From: Eledone cirrhosa
Taxonomy: Eukaryota > Mollusca > Cephalopoda > Octopoda > Eledonidae
Direction of reading: 5' to 3'
Assembly: GCA_964016885.1 (NCBI GenBank)
Contig: OZ024743.1
Location: 185,424,962-185,488,961 of the forward strand
DNA length: 64,000 bases
Position numbers and translations under genes: made by a program. The stretch's first letter is position 1, and each line of letters starts with the position of its first letter. Below the pieces are notes generated by a model. The model searched no databases and was not told the DNA's origin. It saw nothing but the letters and a program-made list of their open reading frames with translations. Positions 50,510 through 63,300 of the stretch are shown piece by piece.

Positions 50510-53500
50510 GATTCTAGTATGGCATAAACGTTAACAGTGTTGGTGAGTGAGATTCTAGTATGGCATAAACGTTAACAGTGTTCGTGAGTGAGATTCTAGT
50601 ATGGCATAAACGTTAACAGTGTTGTTGAGTGAGATTCTAGCATGGCATACACGTTAACAGTGTTGGTGAGTGAGATTCTAGTATGGCATAAACGTTAACA
50701 GTGTTGTTGAGTGAGATTCTAGTATGGCATAAACGTCAACAGTGTTGTTGAGTGAGATTCTAGCATGGCATAAACGTTGACAGTGTTGGTGAGTGAGATT
50801 CTAGCATGGCATAAACGTTAACAGTGTTGTTGAGTGAGATTCTAGTATGGCATAAACGTTAACAGTGTTGTTGAGTGAGATTCTAGTATGGCATAAACGT
50901 TAACAGTGTTGATGAGTGAGATTCTAGCATGGCATAAACGTTAACGGTGTTGGTGAGTGAGATTCTAGTATGGCATAAACGGTAACAGAGTTGGTGAGCG
51001 AGATTCTAGTATGGCATAAACGTTAACAGTGTTGTTGAGTGAGATTCTAGCATGGCATAAACGTTAACAGTGTTGTTGAGTGAGATCCTAGTATGGCATA
51101 AACGTTAACAGTGTTGTTGAGTGAGATTCTAGTATGGCATAAACGTTAACAGTGTTGGTGAGTGAGATTCTAGCATGGCATAAACGTTAACAGTGTTGTT
51201 GAGTGAGATTCTAGTATGGCATAAACGTTAACAGTGTTGTTGAGTGAGATTCTAGCATGGCATAAACGTTAACAGTGTTGTTGAGTGAGATTCTAGTATG
51301 GCATAAACGTTAACAGTGTTGATGAGTGAGATTCTAGCATGGCATAAACGTTAACAGTGTTGGTGAGTGAGATTCTAGTATGGCATAAACATTAACAGAG
51401 TTGGTGAGTGAGATTCTAGCATGGCATAAACGTTAACAGTGTTGTTGAGTGAGATCCTAGTATGGCATAAACGTTAACAGTGTTGTTGAGTGAGATTCTA
51501 GTATGGCATAAACGTTAACAGTGTTGGTGAGTGAGATTCTAGTATGGCATAAACGTTAACAGTGTTGATGAGTGAGATTCTAGTATGGCATAAACGTTAA
51601 CAGTGTTGGTGAGTGAGATTCTAGTATGGCATAAACGTTAACAGTGTTGGTGAGTCAGATTCTAGCATGGCATAAACGTCAACAGTGTTGTTGAGTGAGA
51701 TTCTAGTATGGCATAAACGTTAACAGTGTTGATGAGTGAGATTCTAGCATGGCATAAACGTTAACAGTGTTGGTGAGTGAGATTCTAGTATCGCATAAAC
51801 GTTAACAGTGTTGGTGAGTAAGATTCTAGTATGGCATAAACGTTAACAGTTTTGTTGAGTGAGATTCTAGCATGGCATAAACGTTAACAGTGTTGTTGAG
51901 TGAGATCCTAGTATAGCATAAACGTTAACAGTGTTGTTGAGTGAGATTCTAGTATGGCATAAACGTTAACAGTGTTGTTGAGTGAGATTCTAGCATGGCA
52001 TACACGTTAACAGTGTTGTTGAGTGAGATTCTAGTATGGCATACACGTTAACAGTGTTGTTGAGTGAGATTCTAGTATGGCATAAACGTTAACAGTGTTG
52101 GTGAGTGAGATTCTAGTATGGCATAAACGTTAACAGTGTTGTTGAGTGAGATTCTAGTATAGCATACACGTTAACAGTGTTCGTGAGTGAGATTCTAGTA
52201 TGGCATAAACTTTAACAGTGTTGGTGAGTGAGATTCTAGTATGGCATAAACGTTAACAGTGTTCGTGAGTGAGATTCTAGTATGGCATAAACGTTAACAG
52301 TGTTGTTGAGTGAGATTCTAGCATGGCATACACGTTAACAGTGTTGGTGAGTGAGATTCTAGTATGGCATAAACGTTAACAGTGTTGTTGAGTGAGATTC
52401 TAGTATGGCATAAACGTCAACAGTGTTGTTGAGTGAGATTCTAGCATGGCATAAACGTTAACAGTGTTGTTGAGTGAGATTCTAGTATAGCATACACGTT
52501 AACAGTGTTCGTGAGTGAGATTCTAGTATGGCATAAACGTTAACAGTGTTGGTGAGTGAGATTCTAGTATGGCATAAACGTTAACAGTGTTCGTGAGTGA
52601 GATTCTAGTATGGCATAAACGTTAACAGTGTTGTTGAGTGAGATTCTAGCATGGCATACACGTTAACAGTGTTGGTGAGTGAGATTCTAGTATGGCATAA
52701 ACGTTAACAGTGTTGTTGAGTGAGATTCTAGTATGGCATAAACGTCAACAGTGTTGTTGAGTGAGATTCTAGCATGGCATAAACGTTGACAGTGTTGGTG
52801 AGTGAGATTCTAGCATGGCATAAACGTTAACAGTGTTGTTGAGTGAGATTCTAGTATGGCATAAACGTTAACAGTGTTGTTGAGTGAGATTCTAGTATGG
52901 CATAAACGTTAACAGTGTTGATGAGTGAGATTCTAGCATGGCATAAACGTTAACGGTGTTGGTGAGTGAGATTCTAGTATGGCATAAACGGTAACAGAGT
53001 TGGTGAGCGAGATTCTAGTATGGCATAAACGTTAACAGTGTTGTTGAGTGAGATTCTAGCATGGCATAAACGTTAACAGTGTTGTTGAGTGAGATCCTAG
53101 TATGGCATAAACGTTAACAGTGTTGTTGAGTGAGATTCTAGTATGGCATAAACGTTAACAGTGTTGGTGAGTGAGATTCTAGCATGGCATAAACGTTAAC
53201 AGTGTTGTTGAGTGAGATTCTAGTATGGCATAAACGTTAACAGTGTTGTTGAGTGAGATTCTAGCATGGCATAAACGTTAACAGTGTTGTTGAGTGAGAT
53301 TCTAGTATGGCATAAACGTTAACAGTGTTGATGAGTGAGATTCTAGCATGGCATAAACGTTAACAGTGTTGGTGAGTGAGATTCTAGTATGGCATAAACA
53401 TTAACAGAGTTGGTGAGTGAGATTCTAGCATGGCATAAACGTTAACAGTGTTGTTGAGTGAGATCCTAGTATGGCATAAACGTTAACAGTGTTGTTGAGT

Positions 53501-54230
53501 GAGATTCTAGTATGGCATAAACGTTAACAGTGTTGGTGAGTGAGATTCTAGTATGGCATAAACGTTAACAGTGTTGATGAGTGAGATTCTAGTATGGCAT
53601 AAACGTTAACAGTGTTGGTGAGTGAGATTCTAGTATGGCATAAACGTTAACAGTGTTGGTGAGTCAGATTCTAGCATGGCATAAACGTCAACAGTGTTGT
53701 TGAGTGAGATTCTAGTATGGCATAAACGTTAACAGTGTTGATGAGTGAGATTCTAGCATGGCATAAACGTTAACAGTGTTGGTGAGTGAGATTCTAGTAT
53801 CGCATAAACGTTAACAGTGTTGGTGAGTAAGATTCTAGTATGGCATAAACGTTAACAGTTTTGTTGAGTGAGATTCTAGCATGGCATAAACGTTAACAGT
53901 GTTGTTGAGTGAGATCCTAGTATAGCATAAACGTTAACAGTGTTGTTGAGTGAGATTCTAGTATGGCATAAACGTTAACAGTGTTGTTGAGTGAGATTCT
54001 AGCATGGCATACACGTTAACAGTGTTGTTGAGTGAGATTCTAGTATGGCATACACGTTAACAGTGTTGTTGAGTGAGATTCTAGTATGGCATAAACGTTA
54101 ACAGTGTTGGTGAGTGAGATTCTAGTATGGCATAAACGTTAACAGTGTTGTTGAGTGAGATTCTAGTATAGCATACACGTTAACAGTGTTCGTGAGTGAG
54201 ATTCTAGTATGGCATAAACTTTAACAGTGT
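50510..54230 (+). repeat. Higher-order block, 49-monomer (2009 bp) tandem duplication
   Basis: The rare GGTAACAGAG occurs at 50981 and 52990, and an ACTTTAAC variant at 52209 and 54218, both 2009 apart. Intermediate variants match in order. Copies are about 50510-52230 and 52520-54240; edges are approximate because ordinary monomers are shared. Confidence 0.78.
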
Positions 54231-54399
54231 TGGTGAGTGAGATTCTAGTATGGCATACACGTTAACAGTGTTCGTGAGTGAGATTCTAGTATTGCATAAA
54301 CGTTAACAGTGTTGGTGAGTGAGATTCTAGTATGGCATAAACGTCAACAGTGTTGGTGAGTAAGATTCTAGCATGGCATAAACGTTAACAGTGTTGGTG

Positions 54400-57300
54400 A
54401 GTGAGATTCTAGCCTGACATAAACGTTAACAGTGTTGGTGAGTGAGATTCTAGTATGGCATAAACGTTAACAGTGTTGGTGAGTGAGATTCTAGCATGGC
54501 ATAAACGTTAAAAGTGTTGGTGAGTAAGATCTAGCATGGCATAAACGTTAACAGTGTTGGTGAGTGAGATTCTAGTATGGCATAAACGTTAACAGTGTTG
54601 TTGAGTGAGATTCTAGCATGGCATACACGTTAACAGTGTTGTTGAGTGACATTCTAGTATGGCATACACGTTAACAGTGTTGTTGAGTGAGATTCTAGTA
54701 TGGCATAAACGTTAACAGTGTTGTTGAGTGAGATTCTAGCATGGCATACACGTTAACAGTGTTGTTGAGTGAGATTCTAGTATGGCATACACGTTAACAG
54801 TGTTGTTGAGTGAGATTCTAGTATGGCATAAACGTTAACAGTGTTGGTGAGTGAGATTCTAGTATGGCATAAACGTTAACTGTTGTTGAGTGAGATTCTA
54901 GTATAGCATACACGTTAACAGTGTTCGTGAGTGAGATTCTAGCATGGCATAAACGTTAACAGTGTTGTTGAGTGAGATTCTAGTATGGCATACACGTTAA
55001 CAGTGTTCGTGAGTGAGATTCTAGTATGGCATAAACGTTAACAGTGTTGGTGAATGAGATTCTAGTATGGCATACACGTTAACAGTGTTCGTGAGTGAGA
55101 TTCTAGTATGGCATAAACGTTAACGGTGTTGGTGAGTGAGATTCTAGTATGGCATAAACGTTAACAGTGTTCGTGAGTGAGATTCTAGTATGGCATAAAC
55201 GTTAACAGTGTTGTTGAGTGAGATTCTAGCATGGCATACACGTTAACAGTGTTGGTGAGTGAGATTCTAGTATGGCATAAACTTTAACAGTGTTGTTGAG
55301 TGAGATTCTAGTATGGCATAAACGTTAACAGTGTTGTTGAGTGAGATTCTAGCATGGCATAAACGTTAACAGTGTTGGTGAGTGAGATTCTAGCATGACA
55401 TAAACGTTAACAGTGTTGTTGAGTGAGATTCTAGCATGGCATAAACGTTGACAGTGTTGGTGAGTGAGATTCTAGCATGGCATAAACGTTGACAGTATTG
55501 GTGAGTGAGATTCTAGTATGGCATAAACGTTAACAGTGTTGTTGAGTGAGATTCTAGTATGGCATAAACGTTAACAGTGTTGTTGAGTGAGATTCTAGTA
55601 TGGCATAAACGTTAACAGTGTTGATGAGTGAGATTCTAGCATGGCATAAACGTTAACAGTGTTGGTGAGTGAGATTCTAGTATGGCATAAACGTTAACAG
55701 AGTTGGTGAGCGAGATTCTAGTATGGCATAAACGTTAACAGTGTTGTTGAGTGAGATTCTAGCATGGCATAAACGTTAACAGTGTTGTTGAGTGAGATCC
55801 TAGTATGGCATAAACGTTAACAGTGTTGTTGAGTGAGATTCTAGTATGGCATAAACGTTAACAGTGTTGGTGAGTGAGATTGTAGTATGGCATAAACGTT
55901 AACAGTGTTGTTGAGTGAGATTCTAGTATGGCATAAACGTTAACAGTGTTGGTGAGTGAGATTATAGTATGGCATAAACGTTAACAGTGTTGGTGAGTGA
56001 GATTCTAGTATGGCATACACATTAACAGTGTTGTTGATTGAGATTCTAGTATGGCATACACATTAACAGTGTTGTTGAGTGAGATTCTAGTATGGCATAA
56101 ACGTTAACAGTGTTGGTGTGTGAGATTCTAGCATGGCATAAACGTTAACAGTGTTGGTGAGTGAGATTCTAGTATGGCATAAACATTAACAGAGTTGGTG
56201 AGTGAGATTCTAGTATGGCATAAACGTTAACAGTGTTGTTGAGTGAGATTCTAGCATGGCATAAACGTTAACAGTGTTGTTGAGTGAGATCCTAGTATGG
56301 CATAAACGTTAACAGTGTTGTTGAGTGAGATTCTAGTATGGCATAAACGTTAACAGTGTTGGTGAGTGAGATTCTAGTATGGCATAAACGTTAACAGTGT
56401 TGATGAGTGAGATTCTAGTATGGCATAAACGTTAACAGTGTTGGTGAGTGAGATTCTAGTATGGCATAAACGTTAACAGTGTTGGTGAGTCAGATTCTAG
56501 CATGGCATAAACGTCAACAGTGTTGTTGAGTGAGATTCTAGTATGGCATAAACGTTAACAGTGTTGATGAGTGAGATTCTAGCATGGCATAAACGTTAAC
56601 AGTGTTGGTGAGTGAGATTCTAGTATCGCATAAACGTTAACAGTGTTGGTGAGTAAGATTCTAGTATGGCATAAACGTTAACAGTGTTGGTGAGTGAGAT
56701 TCTAGTATGGCATAAACGTTAACAGTGTTGGTGAGTGAGATTATAGTATGGCATAAACGTTAACAGTGTTGGTGAGTGAGATTCTAGTATGGCATAAACG
56801 TTAACAGTGTTGGTGAGTCAGATTCTAGTATGGCATAAACGTTAACAGTGTTGGTGAGTGAGTTCTAGTATGGCATAAACGTTAACAATGTTGGTGAGTC
56901 AGATTCTAGCATGGCATAAACGTTAACAGTTTTGTTGAGTCAGATTCTACTATGGCATAAACGTTAACAGTGTTGGTGAGTGAGATTCTAGTATGGCATA
57001 AACGTTAACAGTGTTGGTGTGTGAGATTCTAGTATGGCATAAACATTAACAGAGTTGGTGAGTGAGATTCTAGCATGGCATAAACGTTAACAGTGTTGTT
57101 GAGTGAGATTCTAGTATGGCATAAACGTTAACAGTGTTGGTGAGTGAGATTCTAGTATGGCATAAACGTTAACAGTGTTGATGAGTGAGATTCTAGTATG
57201 GCATAAACGTTAACAGTGTTGGTGAGTGAGATTCTAGCATGGCATAAACGTCAACAGTGTTGTTGAGTGAGATTCTAGTATGGCATAAACGTTAACAGTG

Positions 57301-60300
57301 TTGATGAGTGAGATTCTAGCATGGCATAAACGTTAACAGTGTTGGTGAGTGAGATACTAGTATCGCATAAACGTTAACAGTGTTGGTGAGTAAGATTCTA
57401 GTATGGCATAAACGTTAACAGTGTTGTTGAGTGAGATTCTAGCATGGCATAAACGTTAACAGTGTTGTTGAGTGAGATCCTAGTATAGCATAAACGTTAA
57501 CAGTGTTGTTGAGTGAGATTCTAGTATGGCATAAACGTTAACAGTGTTGTTGAGTGAGATTCTAGCATGGCATACACGTTAACAGTGTTGTTGAGTGGGA
57601 TTCTAGTATGGCATACACGTTAACAGTGTTGTTGAGTGAGATTCTAGTATGGCATAAACGTTAACAGTGTTGGTGAGTGAGATTCTAGTATGGCATAAAC
57701 GTTAACAGTGTTGTTGAGTGAGATTCTAGTATAGCATACACGTTAACAGTGTTCGTGAGTGAGATTCTAGTATGGCATAAACTTTAACAGTGTTGGTGAG
57801 TGAGATTCTAGTATGGCATACACGTTAACAGTGTTCGTGAGTGAGATTCTAGTATGGCATAAACGTTAACAGTGTTGGTGAGTGAGATTCTAGTATGGCA
57901 TAAACGTCAACAGTGTTGGTGAGTCAGATTCTAGCATGGCATAAACGTTAACAGTGTTGGTGAGTGAGATTCTAGCCTGACATAAACGTTAACAGTGTTG
58001 GTGAGTGAGATTCTAGTATGGCATAAACGTTAACAGTGTTGGTGAGTGAGATTCTAACATGGCATAAACGTTAAAAGTGTTGGTGAGTAAGATCTAGCAT
58101 GGCATAAACGTTAACAGTGTTGGTGAGTGAGATTCTAGTATGGCATAAACGTTAACAGTGTTGTTGAGTGAGATTCTAGCATGGCATACACGTTAACAGT
58201 GTTGTTGAGTGACATTCTAGTATGGCATACACGTTAACAGTGTTGTTGAGTGAGATTCTAGTATGGCATAAACGTTAACAGTGTTGTTGAGTGAGATTCT
58301 AGCATGGCATACACGTTAACAGTGTTGTTGAGTGAGATTCTAGTATGGCATACACGTTAACAGTGTTGTTGAGTGAGATTCTAGTATGGCATAAACGTTA
58401 ACAGTGTTGGTGAGTGAGATTCTAGTATGGCATAAACGTTAACCGTTGTTGAGTGAGATTCTAGTATAGCATACACGTTAACAGTGTTCGTGAGTGAGAT
58501 TCTAGCATGGCATAAACGTTAACAGTGTTGTTGAGTGAGATTCTAGTATGGCATACACGTTAACAGTGTTCGTGAGTGAGATTCTAGTATGGCATAAACG
58601 TTAACAGTGTTGGTGAATGAGATTCTAGTATGGCATACACGTTAACAGTGTTCGTGAGTGAGATTCTAGTATGGCATAAACGTTAACGGTGTTGGTGAGT
58701 GAGATTCTAGTATGGCATAAACGTTAACAGTGTTCGTGAGTGAGATTCTAGTATGGCATAAACGTTAACAGTGTTGTTGAGTGAGATTCTAGCATGGCAT
58801 ACACGTTAACAGTGTTGGTGAGTGAGATTCTAGTATGGCATAAACTTTAACAGTGTTGTTGAGTGAGATTCTAGTATGGCATAAACGTTAACAGTGTTGT
58901 TGAGTGAGATTCTAGCATGGCATAAACGTTAACAGTGTTGGTGAGTGAGATTCTAGCATGACATAAACGTTAACAGTGTTGTTGAGTGAGATTCTAGCAT
59001 GGCATAAACGTTGACAGTGTTGGTGAGTGAGATTCTAGCATGGCATAAACGTTGACAGTATTGGTGAGTGAGATTCTAGTATGGCATAAACGTTAACAGT
59101 GTTGTTGAGTGAGATTCTAGTATGGCATAAACGTTAACAGTGTTGTTGAGTGAGATTCTAGTATGGCATAAACGTTAACAGTGTTGATGAGTGAGATTCT
59201 AGCATGGCATAAACGTTAACAGTGTTGGTGAGTGAGATTCTAGTATGGCATAAACGTTAACAGAGTTGGTGAGCGAGATTCTAGTATGGCATAAACGTTA
59301 ACAGTGTTGTTGAGTGAGATTCTAGCATGGCATAAACGTTAACAGTGTTGTTGAGTGAGATCCTAGTATGGCATAAACGTTAACAGTGTTGTTGAGTGAG
59401 ATTCTAGTATGGCATAAACGTTAACAGTGTTGGTGAGTGAGATTGTAGTATGGCATAAACGTTAACAGTGTTGTTGAGTGAGATTCTAGTATGGCATAAA
59501 CGTTAACAGTGTTGGTGAGTGAGATTATAGTATGGCATAAACGTTAACAGTGTTGGTGAGTGAGATTCTAGTATGGCATACACATTAACAGTGTTGTTGA
59601 TTGAGATTCTAGTATGGCATACACATTAACAGTTTTGTTGAGTGAGATTCTAGTATGGCATAAACGTTAACAGTGTTGGTGTGTGAGATTCTAGCATGGC
59701 ATAAACGTTAACAGTGTTGGTGAGTGAGATTCTAGTATGGCATAAACATTAACAGAGTTGGTGAGTGAGATTCTAGTATGGCATAAACGTTAACAGTGTT
59801 GTTGAGTGAGATTCTAGCATGGCATAAACGTTAACAGTGTTGTTGAGTGAGATCCTAGTATGGCATAAACGTTAACAGTGTTGTTGAGTGAGATTCTAGT
59901 ATGGCATAAACGTTAACAGTGTTGGTGAGTGAGATTCTAGTATGGCATAAACGTTAACAGTGTCGATGAGTGAGATTCTAGTATGGCATAAACGTTAACA
60001 GTGTTGGTGAGTGAGATTCTAGTATGGCATAAACGTTAACAGTGTTGGTGAGTCAGATTCTAGCATGGCATAAACGTCAACAGTGTTGTTGAGTGAGATT
60101 CTAGTATGGCATAAACGTTAACAGTGTTGATGAGTGAGATTCTAGCATGGCATAAACGTTAACAGTGTTGGTGAGTGAGATTCTAGTATCGCATAAACGT
60201 TAACAGTGTTGGTGAGTAAGATTCTAGTATGGCATAAACGTTAACAGTGTTGTTGAGTGAGATTCTAGCATGGCATACACGTTAACAGTGTTGTTGAGTG

Positions 60301-63300
60301 AGATTCTAGTATGGCATACACGTTAACAGTGTTGTTGAGTGAGATTCTAGTATGGCATAAACGTTAACAGTGTTGGTGAGTGAGATTCTAGTATGGCATA
60401 AACGTTAACTGTTGTTGAGTGAGATTCTAGTATAGCATACACGTTAACAGTGTTCGTGAGTGAGATTCTAGCATGGCATAAACGTTAACAGTGTTGTTGA
60501 GTGAGATTCTAGTATGGCATACACGTTAACAGTGTTCGTGAGTGAGATTCTAGTATGGCATAAACGTTAACAGTGTTGGTGAATGAGATTCTAGTATGGC
60601 ATACACGTTAACAGTGTTCGTGAGTGAGATTCTAGTATGGCATAAACGTTAACGGTGTTGGTGAGTGAGATTCTAGTATGGCATAAACGTTAACAGTGTT
60701 CGTGAGTGAGATTCTAGTATGGCATAAACGTTAACAGTGTTGTTGAGTGAGATTCTAGCATGGCATACACGTTAACAGTGTTGGTGAGTGAGATTCTAGT
60801 ATGGCATAAACTTTAACAGTGTTGTTGAGTGAGATTCTAGTATGGCATAAACGTTAACAGTGTTGTTGAGTGAGATTCTAGCATGGCATAAACGTTAACA
60901 GTGTTGGTGAGTGAGATTCTAGCATGACATAAACGTTAACAGTGTTGTTGAGTGAGATTCTAGCATGGCATAAACGTTGACAGTGTTGGTGAGTGAGATT
61001 CTAGCATGGCATAAACGTTGACAGTATTGGTGAGTGAGATTCTAGTATGGCATAAACGTTAACAGTGTTGTTGAGTGAGATTCTAGTATGGCATAAACGT
61101 TAACAGTGTTGTTGAGTGAGATTCTAGTATGGCATAAACGTTAACAGTGTTGATGAGTGAGATTCTAGCATGGCATAAACGTTAACAGTGTTGGTGAGTG
61201 AGATTCTAGTATGGCATAAACGTTAACAGAGTTGGTGAGCGAGATTCTAGTATGGCATAAACGTTAACAGTGTTGTTGAGTGAGATTCTAGCATGGCATA
61301 AACGTTAACAGTGTTGTTGAGTGAGATCCTAGTATGGCATAAACGTTAACAGTGTTGTTGAGTGAGATTCTAGTATGGCATAAACGTTAACAGTGTTGGT
61401 GAGTGAGATTGTAGTATGGCATAAACGTTAACAGTGTTGTTGAGTGAGATTCTAGTATGGCATAAACGTTAACAGTGTTGGTGAGTGAGATTATAGTATG
61501 GCATAAACGTTAACAGTGTTGGTGAGTGAGATTCTAGTATGGCATACACATTAACAGTGTTGTTGATTGAGATTCTAGTATGGCATACACATTAACAGTG
61601 TTGTTGAGTGAGATTCTAGTATGGCATAAACGTTAACAGTGTTGGTGTGTGAGATTCTAGCATGGCATAAACGTTAACAGTGTTGGTGAGTGAGATTCTA
61701 GTATGGCATAAACATTAACAGAGTTGGTGAGTGAGATTCTAGTATGGCATAAACGTTAACAGTGTTGTTGAGTGAGATTCTAGCATGGCATAAACGTTAA
61801 CAGTGTTGTTGAGTGAGATCCCAGTATGGCATAAACGTTAACAGTGTTGTTGAGTGAGATTCTAGTATGGCATAAACGTTAACAGTGTTGGTGAGTGAGA
61901 TTCTAGTATGGCATAAACGTTAACAGTGTTGATGAGTGAGATTCTAGTATGGCATAAACGTTAACAGTGTTGGTGAGTGAGATTCTAGTATGGCATAAAC
62001 GTTAACAGTGTTGGTGAGTCAGATTCTAGCATGGCATAAACGTCAACAGTGTTGTTGAGTGAGATTCTAGTATGGCATAAACGTTAACAGTGTTGATGAG
62101 TGAGATTCTAGCATGGCATAAACGTTAACAGTGTTGGTGAGTGAGATTCTAGTATCGCATAAACGTTAACAGTGTTGGTGAGTAAGATTCTAGTATGGCA
62201 TAAACGTTAACAGTGTTGGTGAGTGAGATTCTAGTATGGCATAAACGTTAACAGTGTTGGTGAGTGAGATTATAGTATGGCATAAACGTTAACAGTGTTG
62301 GTGAGTGAGATTCTAGTATGGCATAAACGTTAACAGTGTTGGTGAGTCAGATTCTAGTATGGCATAAACGTTAACAGTGTTGGTGAGTGAGTTCTAGTAT
62401 GGCATAAACGTTAACAATGTTGGTGAGTCAGATTCTAGCATGGCATAAACGTTAACAGTTTTGTTGAGTCAGATTCTACTATGGCATAAACGTTAACAGT
62501 GTTGGTGAGTGAGATTCTAGTATGGCATAAACGTTAACAGTGTTGGTGTGTGAGATTCTAGTATGGCATAAACATTAACAGAGTTGGTGAGTGAGATTCT
62601 AGCATGGCATAAACGTTAACAGTGTTGTTGAGTGAGATTCTAGTATGGCATAAACGTTAACAGTGTTGGTGAGTGAGATTCTAGTATGGCATAAACGTTA
62701 ACAGTGTTGATGAGTGAGATTCTAGTATGGCATAAACGTTAACAGTGTTGGTGAGTGAGATTCTAGCATGGCATAAACGTCAACAGTGTTGTTGAGTGAG
62801 ATTCTAGTATGGCATAAACGTTAACAGTGTTGATGAGTGAGATTCTAGCATGGCATAAACGTTAACAGTGTTGGTGAGTGAGATACTAGTATCGCATAAA
62901 CGTTAACAGTGTTGGTGAGTAAGATTCTAGTATGGCATAAACGTTAACAGTGTTGTTGAGTGAGATTCTAGCATGGCATAAACGTTAACAGTGTTGTTGA
63001 GTGAGATCCTAGTATAGCATAAACGTTAACAGTGTTGTTGAGTGAGATTCTAGTATGGCATAAACGTTAACAGTGTTGGTGAGTGAGATACTAGTATCGC
63101 ATAAACGTTAACAGTGTTGGTGAGTAAGATTCTAGTATGGCATAAACGTTAACAGTGTTGTTGAGTGAGATTCTAGCATGGCATACACGTTAACAGTGTT
63201 GTTGAGTGAGATTCTAGTATGGCATACACGTTAACAGTGTTGTTGAGTGAGATTCTAGTATGGCATACACGTTAACAGTGTTGTTGAGTGAGATTCTAGT